Source: Actinomadura opuntiae (GTDB lineage: Bacteria > Actinomycetota > Actinomycetes > Streptosporangiales > Streptosporangiaceae). Taken from it: a stretch of DNA of 64,000 nucleotides. How positions within the stretch are numbered: the first letter of the stretch is position 1; every line of letters begins with the position of its first letter. Both the position numbers and the translations under genes were made by a program. The notes below the pieces were generated by a model, which saw nothing but the letters and a program-made list of their open reading frames with translations, was not told where the DNA came from and searched no databases. The stretch is taken from contig NZ_JASNWF010000004.1 in the NCBI RefSeq assembly GCF_030283205.1, forward strand, positions 480,358-544,357. Reading direction: 5' to 3'. Shown one piece after another: positions 45,140 to 54,700 of the stretch.

Positions 45140-45843
45140 CCGCGGCGAGCATGCTGGCGGAGGCCCGCAAGTCCCTCGGGATGTCGGGCCGCCCGAACAC
45201 CATCACCAAGGAGTACGCCGCAAGGCACGGGGACGAGTTCCTCAAGGCGTCCTGGTGCGACATGGCCGTCACCTACTGGGCGCGGCACAGCGGCAACGCC
45301 GGCGCGGTGCTCCCGGGCGGCGACCGCGCCTACACCGTCTGGCACGCCCAGGACTTCCAGAAGGCGGGCCGCTGGCACACCGGCACGACCGCGCAGGTCG
45401 ACGCCGCCAAGCCCGGCGACATCGTCTTCTTCGACTGGGGCGCGTCCAACACCGTCGGCGCGATCGACCACGTCGGCGTGGTCGAGAAGGCGCTCGGCGG
45501 CGGGCGGATCCAGACGATCGAGGGCAACACCTCCGACGCCTGCATGCGCCGGGTGCGGAGCGCGGACGTGATCGCGGGCTACGGACGGCCCGACTACAGC
45601 GGCGACGACTGGACGGAGGCCATGGTGAACCAGCTGCCGGAGCTGAGCAAGGGTGACTCGGGCGAGCACGTCGAGAGCGTGCAGGGGCTGCTGCTGGCGC
45701 GCAGCCACCCCGAGGTGACGGTCAACGGGAAGTTCGACGACACCACGGAGGCGGCGGTGAAGGCCGTCCAGAAGTGGGGCGGCGTCAAGGACGACGGGAT
45801 CGTCGGGCCGGACACCTGGCCGGTGCTGCTGCGGGTGCACTAG
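45136..45843 (+). CDS. CHAP-domain amidase/peptidase with peptidoglycan-binding domain
   Basis: 235 residues from ATG 45136 behind ggggaggg. Residues ~20-150 are a CHAP domain: 'FLKASWCDMAVTYWARHSGN' holds the nucleophile Cys and 'GAIDHVGVVEKAL' the catalytic His, with 'IQTIEGNTSD' supplying the third residue. Residues ~170-233 are a PG_binding_1 repeat ('GDSGEHVESVQGLL', 'GKFDDTTEAAVKAVQKW', 'DGIVGPDTW'). Together they indicate cleavage of peptidoglycan cross-links or stems. No signal peptide is present, so release must follow another route or the enzyme acts on lysis. Confidence 0.92.
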   Translation: MTAASMLAEARKSLGMSGRPNTITKEYAARHGDEFLKASWCDMAVTYWARHSGNAGAVLPGGDRAYTVWHAQDFQKAGRWHTGTTAQVDAAKPGDIVFFDWGASNTVGAIDHVGVVEKALGGGRIQTIEGNTSDACMRRVRSADVIAGYGRPDYSGDDWTEAMVNQLPELSKGDSGEHVESVQGLLLARSHPEVTVNGKFDDTTEAAVKAVQKWGGVKDDGIVGPDTWPVLLRVH

Positions 45844-45928
45844 CGGCCACGACTCCCCCAGGCCGGGGTAAATAGGCCACGCCGGGGTCTAGTACGCGAT
45901 TCAACCGCGGCATACCTTCGTAAGGTCG

Positions 45929-45976
45929 CATGTCGCGGGGCGCTCCGGGAGGCATGTCGCGGAGCGCTCAGAGAGG
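45929..45976 (+). repeat. 24-bp imperfect tandem repeat in the cox leader
   Basis: Units 45929-45952 and 45953-45976 match at about 20 of 24 positions (CATGTCGCGG then GCGCTC core). They lie in the non-coding leader 90-135 bases before coxS, just after a small palindrome, ACCTTCGTAAGGT (45914-45926). Confidence 0.65.
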
Positions 45977-46013
45977 CGGGGCCCCGATGACGTGGCCGGT
46001 TGAGCGTGCTCCG

Positions 46014-46055
46014 CCAGGGACGTCCCCTCTCCGGTCCACCCCGAGACGTCCCTGG
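46014..46055 (+). promoter_or_regulatory. Leader hairpin touching the coxS ribosome site
   Basis: Perfect 11-bp arms CCAGGGACGTC (46014-46024) and GACGTCCCTGG (46045-46055) enclose 20 bases. The downstream arm runs into the gggag ribosome site (46054-46058), 6 bases before ATG 46065, so folding could limit translation of coxS. Confidence 0.5.
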
Positions 46056-46064
46056 GAGAAACGC

Positions 46065-46556
46065 ATGCCACGTATCCGTGTCGAGGTCGACGGTGCGACG
46101 TACGAGGACGACGTCGAACCGCGGCTTCTTCTCGTCCACTATCTGCGCGACCGGCTGGGGAAGGTCGGCACCCCGGTGGGGTGCGACACCAGCAACTGCG
46201 GAGCCTGCACCGTCCTGCTGGACGGGATGAGCGTGAAGAGCTGCTCCGTGCTCGCCGTCCAGGCCGACGGCCGCGACGTCACGACCGTCGAGGGGCTGGG
46301 GGCCGGCGCCGGGCACCCGCTGCAGCGGGCGTTCCACGAGGAGCACGCGCTGCAGTGCGGCTACTGCACCCCCGGCATGATCATGGCGTCGATCGATCTG
46401 CTGCGGGAGAACGCCGACCCGTCCGAGGAGGAGGTCCGGGACGGGCTGGAGGGCAACCTGTGCCGGTGCACCGGCTACCAGAACATCGTGCGGGCGGTGC
46501 GGCGCGCGGCGGCGGAGATGCGGACGCCCGCGCAGGAGCGGGAGGTGACCCCATGA
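46065..46556 (+). CDS. coxS: CO dehydrogenase/xanthine dehydrogenase-type iron-sulfur subunit
   Basis: 163 residues from ATG 46065. The N-terminal plant-type [2Fe-2S] cluster motif '[16 protein letters not shown]' plus a fourth Cys downstream, and the C-terminal [2Fe-2S] motif 'QCGYCTPGM' with 'CRCTGYQ', are complete. It passes electrons from the molybdenum site of the large subunit to FAD on CoxM. First gene of coxS-coxL-coxM, with a 4-base ATGA overlap to coxL. Confidence 0.95.
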   Translation: MPRIRVEVDGATYEDDVEPRLLLVHYLRDRLGKVGTPVGCDTSNCGACTVLLDGMSVKSCSVLAVQADGRDVTTVEGLGAGAGHPLQRAFHEEHALQCGYCTPGMIMASIDLLRENADPSEEEVRDGLEGNLCRCTGYQNIVRAVRRAAAEMRTPAQEREVTP

Positions 46557-48970
46557 CCGCCACGGCCGAGGGTCCCGCGCGGGAGATCGGTTCGCCCCGC
46601 AAGCGGTCGGAGGACGCCCGGCTGGTCACCGGGCGGACGCGGTGGACCGACAACATGGCGCCGGTGGGGACGCTGTACGTGGCGTTCCTGCGCAGCCCGC
46701 ACGCGCACGCGCGCATCACCGGGGTGGACGTCGGGCAGGCGAAGAGCCGCCCGGGGGTGGTGGCGGCGTTCAGCGGCGCCGACTTCGCGGACGAGCAGGG
46801 GTCGCTGCCGTGCGCGTGGGTCGTCACGGAGGACATGAAGCATCCGGACCATCCGCCGATGGCGGTGGAGGAGGTCCGGTACGTGGGCGAGCCGGTGGCA
46901 TGCGTGGTGGCGCGGGACCGGTACGCGGCGGTGGACGCGCTGGAGGAGATCGACGTCGACTACGAGCCGCTGCCCGCCGTGGTGGACATGGAGGCGGCGG
47001 TCGCGGACGGCGCCGACCTGGTACACGAGTCGCTCGGGACGAACACGTCCTACACGTGGGTGTTCGAGAACGGGGATCTGGACGCGGCGATGCGGGACGC
47101 GCCGGTCGTCCTGGAGCGCCGGTACGTCCAGCAGCGGCTGATCCCGACGGCGATGGAGCCGCGGTCGGTGCTGTGCGTCCCGGAGGGCGACGAGTTCACC
47201 CTGTACTCGGCGACGCAGATCCCGCACATCCTGCGGCTGATGCTGGCGACGGTCACCGGGATCCCCGAGCACAGGATCCGGGTCGTCGCGCCCGACGTGG
47301 GCGGCGGTTTCGGGTCCAAGCTCCAGGTGTACGGAGAAGAGGTCCTCGCGCTCCTGCTGGCGCGCAAGCTGGGCCGTCCGGTGAAGTGGACGGAGTCGCG
47401 CAGCGAAGGGAACATGACCGTCCACCACGGCCGCGACCAGATCCAGAAGCTCACGCTCACGGCGGAGCGGGACGGGCGGATCCGCGGCCTCAAGGTGGAA
47501 CTGCTCGCCGACATGGGCGCCTACCTGATGCTGGTGACGCCGGGCATCCCGCTGCTGGGCGCGTTCATGTTCAACGGCATCTACAAGATGGACGCCTACT
47601 CCTTCACGTGTTCCGGCGTGTTCACGACGAAGACGCCGACCGACGCCTACCGGGGCGCGGGACGTCCGGAGGCGACGTTCGCGATCGAGCGGCTGATGGA
47701 CGAACTGGCCGCCGAGCTCGGTATGGACCCGATCGAGGTGCGGCGCCGCAACTGGATCGCGCACGAGGAGTTCCCCTACGACACGATCGCGGGACTCACC
47801 TACGACAGCGGGAACTACGAGGCGGCGACCGACAAGGCCCTGGAGCTGTTCGAGTACGACAAGCTCCGTGCGGAGCAGGCCGACCGGCGCGAACGCCGGG
47901 ACCCGGTACAGCTCGGCATCGGAGTGTCGACATTCACGGAGATGTGCGGGCTGGCGCCGTCGCGGGTGCTCGGTTCGCTGTCGTACGGGGCCGGCGGCTG
48001 GGAGCACGCAGCGGTCCGGGTGCTCCCGTCCGGAAAGGTCGAGGTCGTCACGGGTTCGTCCGCGCACGGGCAGGGCCATGAGACGGCGTGGGCGCAGATC
48101 ACCGCGGACCGGCTGGGCGTCCCGTTCGAGGACGTGAAGGTGCTGCACGGTGACACGGCCGTCTCGCACAAGGGCATGGACACCTACGGGTCCCGGTCGC
48201 TGGCGGTCGGCGGGATGGCGCTGTACTCGGCGTGCGACAAGGTCGTCGACAAGGCCCGCAAGGTCGCGGCGCACCTGCTGGAGGCGTCCGAGCAGGACCT
48301 GGAGTTCGAGGGCGGGCGGTTCAGCGTCCGCGGCGTCCAGCAGGAGGGGCGGACACTGCAGGAGGTCGCGCTGGCCGCGTTCGCCGCGCACGACCTGCCG
48401 GACGGCGTCGAGCCGTCGCTGGACTCCGACGCGACGTTCGACCCGGACAACTTCTCCTTCCCGCACGGCACGCACCTGTGCGCCGCCGAGGTCGACACCG
48501 AGACCGGGATGGTGAGGATCCGCAAGTACGTCGCGGTCGACGACGTCGGCAAGGTCGTCAACCCGCTGATCGTCGAGGGACAGGTGCACGGCGGGCTCGC
48601 GCAGGGCATCGCGCAAGCCCTGTACGAGGAGGCCGTGTACGACGCGGAGGGCAACCTCACCACGACGACGATGGCGGACTACCTGATCCCGTCGGCGGCG
48701 GACCTGCCGTCGTTCACCACCGACCGCACCGAGACGCCCGCGACGTCCAACCCGATGGGCGTCAAGGGCGTCGGCGAGGCCGGCACGATCGCCTCGACCC
48801 CGGCGGTCGTGAACGCGATCGTGGACGCGCTGCGCCCGTTCGGCGTGGTCGACGTCCCGATGCCGTGCACGCCGGAGCGGGTCTGGCGCGCGATCCGCTC
48901 GGAGTCCAAGCCGGACACCGCCGAACCCGGAGCGGGCGGCGGTCTCGGATCGGCCGGAGGTGCCCAGTGA
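46553..48970 (+). CDS. coxL: Form II CO dehydrogenase-like molybdenum large subunit
   Basis: 805 residues from ATG 46553, a xanthine-oxidase-family molybdopterin subunit. '[20 protein letters not shown]' is the Mo-cofactor motif, and the active-site loop reads AYRGAGR (365-371). That is the form II signature; true aerobic CO dehydrogenases (form I) have AYXCSFR with a catalytic Cys, absent here. '[12 protein letters not shown]' near the C-terminus contains the catalytic Glu. Form II enzymes are seldom proven to oxidise CO and often act on other aldehydes or N-heterocycles, so the cox name is by family only. Confidence 0.93.
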   Translation: MTATAEGPAREIGSPRKRSEDARLVTGRTRWTDNMAPVGTLYVAFLRSPHAHARITGVDVGQAKSRPGVVAAFSGADFADEQGSLPCAWVVTEDMKHPDHPPMAVEEVRYVGEPVACVVARDRYAAVDALEEIDVDYEPLPAVVDMEAAVADGADLVHESLGTNTSYTWVFENGDLDAAMRDAPVVLERRYVQQRLIPTAMEPRSVLCVPEGDEFTLYSATQIPHILRLMLATVTGIPEHRIRVVAPDVGGGFGSKLQVYGEEVLALLLARKLGRPVKWTESRSEGNMTVHHGRDQIQKLTLTAERDGRIRGLKVELLADMGAYLMLVTPGIPLLGAFMFNGIYKMDAYSFTCSGVFTTKTPTDAYRGAGRPEATFAIERLMDELAAELGMDPIEVRRRNWIAHEEFPYDTIAGLTYDSGNYEAATDKALELFEYDKLRAEQADRRERRDPVQLGIGVSTFTEMCGLAPSRVLGSLSYGAGGWEHAAVRVLPSGKVEVVTGSSAHGQGHETAWAQITADRLGVPFEDVKVLHGDTAVSHKGMDTYGSRSLAVGGMALYSACDKVVDKARKVAAHLLEASEQDLEFEGGRFSVRGVQQEGRTLQEVALAAFAAHDLPDGVEPSLDSDATFDPDNFSFPHGTHLCAAEVDTETGMVRIRKYVAVDDVGKVVNPLIVEGQVHGGLAQGIAQALYEEAVYDAEGNLTTTTMADYLIPSAADLPSFTTDRTETPATSNPMGVKGVGEAGTIASTPAVVNAIVDALRPFGVVDVPMPCTPERVWRAIRSESKPDTAEPGAGGGLGSAGGAQ

Positions 48971-49821
48971 TCCCCGCGACGTTCGACTACGTGCGGCCCG
49001 CGTCGGTGGACGACGCCGCGCGGGCGCTGGCCGACGCGGGCGAGGACGCGAAGGTCCTCGCCGGCGGGCAGAGCCTGATGCCGCTGCTGCGGATGCGGCT
49101 CGCCTACCCCGACGCGCTCATCGACCTCGACCGGCTCCACGAGCTGCGCGAGATCCGCGACGACGGCGACGCCGTGGTCATCGGCGCGATGGCGACGCAC
49201 CACCAGGTGATCGGCGACCCGCTGGTGCGCGAGCACCTGCCGCTGCTCGCGCGGGCGACCGAGACGGTCGCGGACCCGGCCGTCCGGCACCGCGGCACGT
49301 TCTGCGGCTCGCTGGCGCACGCGGACCCGGCGGGCGACCTGCCGGCCGTCGCGCTGGCGCTGGACGCGGTGCTGCTGGCCCGGTCGGTGCGCGGCGAGCG
49401 GGAGATCCCGGCGGCGGAGTTCTTCGTCGACTGGATGACCTCGGCGCTGGAGCCCGACGAGCTGCTCGTCGGTGTGCGGATGCCCAAGCTCGGCGCGGGC
49501 TGGGGCGTGCACTACGAGAAGTTCCACCGGACGGCGCAGGCGTGGGCGATCGTCGGGGTCGCGTGCGCGGTGCGCAGTTCGGGCGACACGGTCGAGGAGG
49601 CCCGGGTCGCGCTCACCAACATGGGGCCGACGCCGGTCCGGGCGGGCGCGGTGGAGGAGGCCGTCCGAGGGGGTGCGGCGTCGCAGGAGGCGTTCAGATC
49701 CGCCGCCGGGCACGCCGCCGAGGGCACCGAGCCGCCCGCCGACCTGCACGGATCCGCCGAATACCGGACGCATCTGGCATCCGTGCTGACGGCGCGCGCG
49801 CTGGCGGCCGCCGCGAAGTAG
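48967..49821 (+). CDS. coxM: CO dehydrogenase-type FAD-binding medium subunit
   Basis: 284 residues from GTG 48967, overlapping the coxL stop codon (GTGA). 'KVLAGGQSLMPLLRMRL' and 'VRHRGTFCGSLAHADPAGDL' are the two FAD-binding loops of the family. It accepts electrons from CoxS and passes them to an outside acceptor such as quinone or O2. The gene order here is S-L-M instead of the M-S-L of form I cox clusters, as seen in other form II operons. Confidence 0.95.
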   Translation: MIPATFDYVRPASVDDAARALADAGEDAKVLAGGQSLMPLLRMRLAYPDALIDLDRLHELREIRDDGDAVVIGAMATHHQVIGDPLVREHLPLLARATETVADPAVRHRGTFCGSLAHADPAGDLPAVALALDAVLLARSVRGEREIPAAEFFVDWMTSALEPDELLVGVRMPKLGAGWGVHYEKFHRTAQAWAIVGVACAVRSSGDTVEEARVALTNMGPTPVRAGAVEEAVRGGAASQEAFRSAAGHAAEGTEPPADLHGSAEYRTHLASVLTARALAAAAK

Positions 49822-49830
49822 GCGAGCGAA

Positions 49831-49865
49831 GCGAATCGGGGGGGTGCGGGGGGCGTCCCCCCGCA
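49831..49865 (+). repeat. G/C-hairpin repeat related to the response-regulator repeats
   Basis: GCGAATCGGGGGGGTGCGG followed by a perfect 9-bp hairpin (49845-49853 with 49857-49865, loop CGT). The arrangement GCGAA, C-G6, short GC step, G6, CGT, C6 matches the cores of the two 57-bp repeats at 32153-32266, so it is a third copy of a dispersed palindromic element. Confidence 0.6.
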
Positions 49866-49887
49866 AGCGGCACGGCTGAGTCGTGGC

Positions 49888-49927
49888 CGCGCGGCCGGGT
49901 CCCCGCGCCCCGGGGTCCGGCCGCGCG
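49888..49927 (+). terminator. Hairpin terminator after coxM
   Basis: 11-bp perfect arms (49888-49898 and 49917-49927) with a further inner CCCC/GGGG pairing. Located between coxM and coxG; the two are probably separate transcripts or attenuated. Confidence 0.5.
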
Positions 49928-50034
49928 ACCCGCCCCGTTTCCCCGCGTCGCGTGCGGGCACCCCCCGCACTGGCGGCGACACGGTGATCGCCGTAGGGTC
50001 GCGGCAGGAACACCGGACGATAAGGACCATGACC

Positions 50035-50889
50035 ATGGAGCTCGACCACGAATTCACCGTCCCCGTGCCGGTGGATCGGGCCTGGTCGGTGCTGCTCGAC
50101 GTGGAGCGCGTCGCGTCGTGCATGCCGGGCGCGACCCTCGACTCGGTCGACGGCGGCGAGTACGCGGGCCGGATGAAGGTGAAGGTCGGCGCGATGACCA
50201 TCACCTACCGGGGCACCGCGCGCATCGTCTCGGCCGACGAGTCGTCCCGCACCGTGACGCTGGAGGCGGCCGGCAAGGAGGCGCGCGGCTCCGGCACGGC
50301 GTCGTCGACCGTGCAGGCGAGGCTGCACGCCCAGGACGACGGCACCACGCGGGTGACCGTGCACACCAAGCTGAACGTGACGGGGCGGCCCGCGCAGTTC
50401 GGCCGCAACATCCTGTCCGAGGTCGGCTCGAAGATCATCGCGCGGTTCGCGAAGGCGCTGTCGGCGGAGCTGGAGGCACCGGCGGCCGAGGCCCCTGCCG
50501 AGCCAGCGCCCGCCGATGCCGAGGCCCCCGCAGAGCCCGTGCAGGAGGCCGTGCCGGAGAGCCCGGCCGAGGCGGCGAAGCCCGAGCTGGAGGCCGAGAC
50601 CGGCGTCGCGGACGCCAAGCCGGACGAGCCCGCCAAGGTCGAGCCGGCGAAGCCGGAGCCGGAGCCCGCGGAGGTGCAGGCGGAGACGCCGCGGCCGGTG
50701 CCGGCCGCCCCGCCGCGGCCCCCGGCGCCGTCCGAGCGTCCGCCGCTGCGGCTGGCGCGCGAGGACGACGCGATCGACCTGCTGGAGGTCGCGGGCCCGT
50801 CGCTGGCCAAGCGCGCCGTCCCGGCGGCCGGCGGGGTCGTGGCGCTGCTGCTGGCGGTCCGCTGGCTGGTGCGGCGCCGCAGGCGCTGA
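50035..50889 (+). CDS. coxG: CoxG-like SRPBCC protein with C-terminal membrane anchor
   Basis: 284 residues from ATG 50035, with aagg 9 bases upstream; ATG 50029 is an alternative. Residues ~1-145 are a CoxG domain ('HEFTVPVPVDRAWSVLLDVE', 'MPGATLDSVDGGEYAGRMKV'), which in known systems recruits CO dehydrogenase to the membrane. A Pro/Ala/Glu-rich linker of about 90 residues and a final helix 'AAGGVVALLLAVRWLVRRRR' give a tail-anchored layout. It follows the coxS-L-M genes after a 213-base gap with two hairpins. Confidence 0.88.
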   Translation: MELDHEFTVPVPVDRAWSVLLDVERVASCMPGATLDSVDGGEYAGRMKVKVGAMTITYRGTARIVSADESSRTVTLEAAGKEARGSGTASSTVQARLHAQDDGTTRVTVHTKLNVTGRPAQFGRNILSEVGSKIIARFAKALSAELEAPAAEAPAEPAPADAEAPAEPVQEAVPESPAEAAKPELEAETGVADAKPDEPAKVEPAKPEPEPAEVQAETPRPVPAAPPRPPAPSERPPLRLAREDDAIDLLEVAGPSLAKRAVPAAGGVVALLLAVRWLVRRRRR

Positions 50890-50991
50890 CGCCGCCCGCA
50901 CGCCCGGGGCCGGTTCAAGGGCGGGTCAACGATCGGCATGCGATCGGCGACGACAGTGGAATGCGCCGCCGCGATGGCATGACCTTGTCCC

Positions 50992-51693
50992 GTGGACACC
51001 ATCGAGCTGCAGCGGATCGCGCGGATCGAGAACGAGAACTGGTGGTACCGGGAACGGCGCGCGATCCTGTCCGGTGAACTGCTGCGGTTCAGCACCCCCG
51101 GCACGGCCGTCGACATCGGCGCCGGAGCGGGCACGGACGCGCGGATGATGGCCGGGTACGGCTGGCAGGCGACCGCGATCGACCTGAACCCCGGCGCGGT
51201 CGCGCTGGCCCGCGCGCACGGCGTCGAGGCGTACGAGGGCGACGCCCGCTACCTCCCGCTTCCGGGTGAGGAGTACGACCTGGCGCTGGCGATGGACGTG
51301 CTGGCGCACATCGAGGACGACCGGCGCGCCGCCGCCGAGATCGCCCGGGTGCTCCGGCCGGGCGGGACCGCGCTGCTGTCCGTCCCCTGCGACATGGGGC
51401 TGTGGTCGGCGCACGACGTCGCGCTCGGACGCGTCCGCCGCTACACCCGCGACACCCTCGCCGAGCTGCTCGAAGGCGCCGGCCTGCTGCTGGAGCGGCT
51501 GTGGAGCCGGGGCGTGCTGCTGCACCCGGTCCTGCGCCGGTTCCGGCACCGGACGACCCGCCGCGAGGACCTCGCCCCCCTGCATCCGCTGGCGAACGAG
51601 GCGCTGCGCGTCTCCATGGCCCTGGAGCGGCGGCTGCCGCTGTGGTCGCTGCCCGGCACCTGGCTCTTCGCCCGCGTCCGCCGCCCCGGCTGA
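50992..51693 (+). CDS. Class I SAM-dependent methyltransferase
   Basis: 233 residues from GTG 50992. Motif I 'AVDIGAGAGTDARMM' binds SAM, 'IDLNPGAVALARAHG' is motif II, 'YDLALAMDVLAHIEDD' motif IV, and 'VLRPGGTALLSVPCDM' motif V. It groups with Methyltransf_11 small-molecule or glycan methylases. It is convergent with the wall-polymer genes, ending at the strong hairpin 51707-51760; a role in the same glycan pathway is possible but not shown. Confidence 0.88.
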   Translation: MDTIELQRIARIENENWWYRERRAILSGELLRFSTPGTAVDIGAGAGTDARMMAGYGWQATAIDLNPGAVALARAHGVEAYEGDARYLPLPGEEYDLALAMDVLAHIEDDRRAAAEIARVLRPGGTALLSVPCDMGLWSAHDVALGRVRRYTRDTLAELLEGAGLLLERLWSRGVLLHPVLRRFRHRTTRREDLAPLHPLANEALRVSMALERRLPLWSLPGTWLFARVRRPG

Positions 51694-51706
51694 CCGGACG
51701 ACGTTC

Positions 51707-51760
51707 ACTTGCGGCGAGTCGTCGTTATGGACGCCGCCATGACGACGACTCGCCGCAAGT
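51707..51760. terminator. Large perfect hairpin between convergent genes
   Basis: 19-bp perfect arms (51707-51725 and 51742-51760), extended past one G-U-type pair by ATGG/CCAT, giving a 24-bp stem with a 6-base loop. The downstream arm ends on the first base of the polymerase gene's stop codon. A bidirectional terminator is the simplest reading. Confidence 0.65.
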
Positions 51761-54700
51761 CAACGAGAGAAGACCTGGTCGATGACGCGGGTGGAGGCCT
51801 CGCCGTCGTCGTGGGGGCAGTACTTGACGAAGAAGTCGTCGTACTTGCCGCTGTATTCGTCCTCCATCTCGGGGGCCGCGCGGACGGCCTCGGCGACCTC
51901 CTCGGACGTCGCGGCCAACGGACCCGGTGCCTCCGCCTCCAGGTCGAGGTAGAAGCCGCGCACGTGGTCGCGGTAGCGCTCCAGGTCGTAGGTGTAGAAG
52001 ACCATCGGACGGCCCAGGACGGCGTAGTCGAACATGGCGGACGAGTAGTCCGTCACCAGGACGTCGGCCGCCATATAGAGGTCGGCGACGTCGGGGTAGC
52101 GGGTGACGTCCATGACGAAGTCGTCGCACGCGACATGGGCGCGGTCGGTGATGAGGTAGTGGGCGCGCAGCAGCAGGACGTGGTCGCCCCCTAGGACGCG
52201 CCGCATGGTCTCCAGGTCGAGTTCGAGGTGGAAGCCGCGCCGGTCCATGGCGTGGTGCTCGTCGTCCCTCCAGGTCGGCGCGTAGAGCACGACCTTCTTG
52301 CCCTCGGGGATGCCGAGGCGCTTGCGGATGTCGGTGCCCAGGCGCTGCCATTCGGGCGTGCTCATGACGTCGTTGCGCGGATATCCCGTCTCCAGGATCC
52401 GGCCGCTGTAGTGGAACGCGTGCCGCATCACGTCCGTGGCGAACGGGCTCGGCGACAGCAGGTAGCTCCACCGAGGCACCTCCCGCTGGATCCAGTCGAG
52501 CTTCTCGGTGCGCCGGTAGGGCATGTCCTTCAGGTCGTACCCGAGTCGCTTGAGCGGGGTGCCGTGCCATGTCTGGAGGTAGATCTGCCCCTCCCGCTTG
52601 ATGTACCAGTGCGGCGCGCCGTAGTTCGTGACGATGTAGCGGGCGCGGGCGAGCGTCCGGTAGTGCTCGCGTGTTCCGGCCAGGACGGTCCGGGCCTCTC
52701 CCTCCACGGCGAACTGGCCGTCCTGGGAGACCCACACGCATTCGAGATCGGGCCTGCGCTTGGCGAGCTCCTCGTAGAGGGCGCGCGGGTTGCAGCTGTA
52801 CTGGGACGCGTTGTAGCTGTCGAACACGACGACGTCCGACAGCCCGCTGCGCAGGTAGACGGGGTAGTCGTTCAGCTGGAGGAGCCGCTGCGCGTGCCGT
52901 CCGCGCTCGTCCTCCGACAGGGCGGGACGGCTGTGGAGCTGCACCGCGTCGGTCTGGTGCACACCGACCTCGTACTCGTGCGTGCCGACACGCCGCCATT
53001 CGGGCAGCGCCGGGATCGCGGCGCGCTCGACGACGACGGCGACGTCCCCGGACCGGGTGGGCGCGATCAGGTCCCAGGTGCCCTCGGCGAGCGGGAGGTC
53101 CGTGCCGAACACCGGCAGGCGGGCGGGCGTGAACGCGGCGATGAACCGGTCGCCCTCCCAGGCCAGCGGCATCTCGTGCGTGTCGCCTGAGCGGCTGCAG
53201 CGCAGCAGGAGGCGGCCGGGGCGGTCCTCGGGGTCGGCGAAGGCGCCGGCCAGCGCGAGCCGGCCCTCGGCGTCCCAGGCCGCCCGCGTGACCACGGGCC
53301 GGAAGCTGCGCTCCACGCCGCGCAGGTTCCCGTACGCGGTGCGGGTCAGGACGAACTCGCGGCCCCGCCGGGCGTACCTGGCCTCGCCGAGGTGCCCGGC
53401 CATGGTGAGGCGGAGCGGGCCGCCCTCGCCGTTGAGCCTGATGTCCCAGTCGATGGCGTCCAGCAGGTGCGGCCGGGCCGAGGTTTCGGGGACGGGTTCG
53501 CCGGCGGGGAGCGACAGCAGGCCGTCCAGCGGCAGGGTGGCGGTGAAGCAGAAGCCGGTGCCCTCGGCCGCCGGCGTGACCGCCGCCGGGCGGACCGTGA
53601 CGTCGCCGAAGACCTCCGCGCCGCCGTGCCGCCGCGCCGCCATGATCGCGGCGCCGGCGCCGAGGGCCCGGTTCGTCCAGCCGGTCAGCTCCAGGCTGTC
53701 CCCCGTCCGGCGGAACCCGGTGAGCACCGCGCGGGAGTTCTTGACGTGCACGACGAACCCGCCGTCGCCGTCCGCCGGCTGCACCGCGACGTGCTCGGCG
53801 GGCTGGCGCGGGGCGGTCCACCGCACCCGCGGCGCGGCGGCGGTGATCCGCCGGACGGCCTTGTGCCCGGCCGTCGACACCTCGGCGAACAGCTCCCACG
53901 CGGCGGTGCGCCACTCCTCGCCGTCGCGCAGCGCCTCCGGGTCGACGCGGACGGCGAACCCGGACCACTCGTAGGACACCAGCGCCTGGCCGGAGCGGGC
54001 GGTGGCGTCCGGGCAGCGGGTCCGCTCGGTCTCCAGCCGGACCTCCTGGCCGGTCCTGGCGTCGCGCAGCCACATCCGGATGCGGGAGTCGTGCGCCGAC
54101 GACACGTCGAGGCGGGCGAAGTGCGCGTACCCCTCCAGGGTGAGGATCTCCCCGTCCCAGCCGGCCCGCTCCACCTGCGTCCACAGGTCGAACTCGTCGG
54201 TGACGTCGTACACCTCGTCGGGGATCGCGCGGCGCTCGTCGCCGAAGAACGGGTAGCGGGCGTACCAGCGCTGCCGGATCCGGCCCTTCGGGACGATCGG
54301 CACCTCCTCCAGCCCGCCCTCCTCGAACCGCAGCACCTCCAGCAGTTCGGGCAGCATCCGCTCGCCGAGCAGGTGCAGCTCCAGCCGCTTGATCGCCTCC
54401 AGCCCGGACGCCGCCGACGGGTCCGCCGACGCGACGATCTCCGCGCCCAGGTCCACCAGCCGGCGGCGCTCCTGCTCGGACGCGGCGGGCAGCGCGTGGA
54501 CGAGCGCGCGAAGGTCCAGGTCCAGCGCGTACATGTCGTGGGCGGGCAGCAGTTCGGGCACGCGGTCGCGCAGGACGCGGCGCACCATCCCCAGCGCGGC
54601 CATCCGGTCGATGATGTCGCCGAGCTCCTGCCGTTCCCGGCCGTAGGCGCCGGGATGGTGCCGCCAGAAGTAGACGGTGGTGTCGAGGACGTCGACGGAG

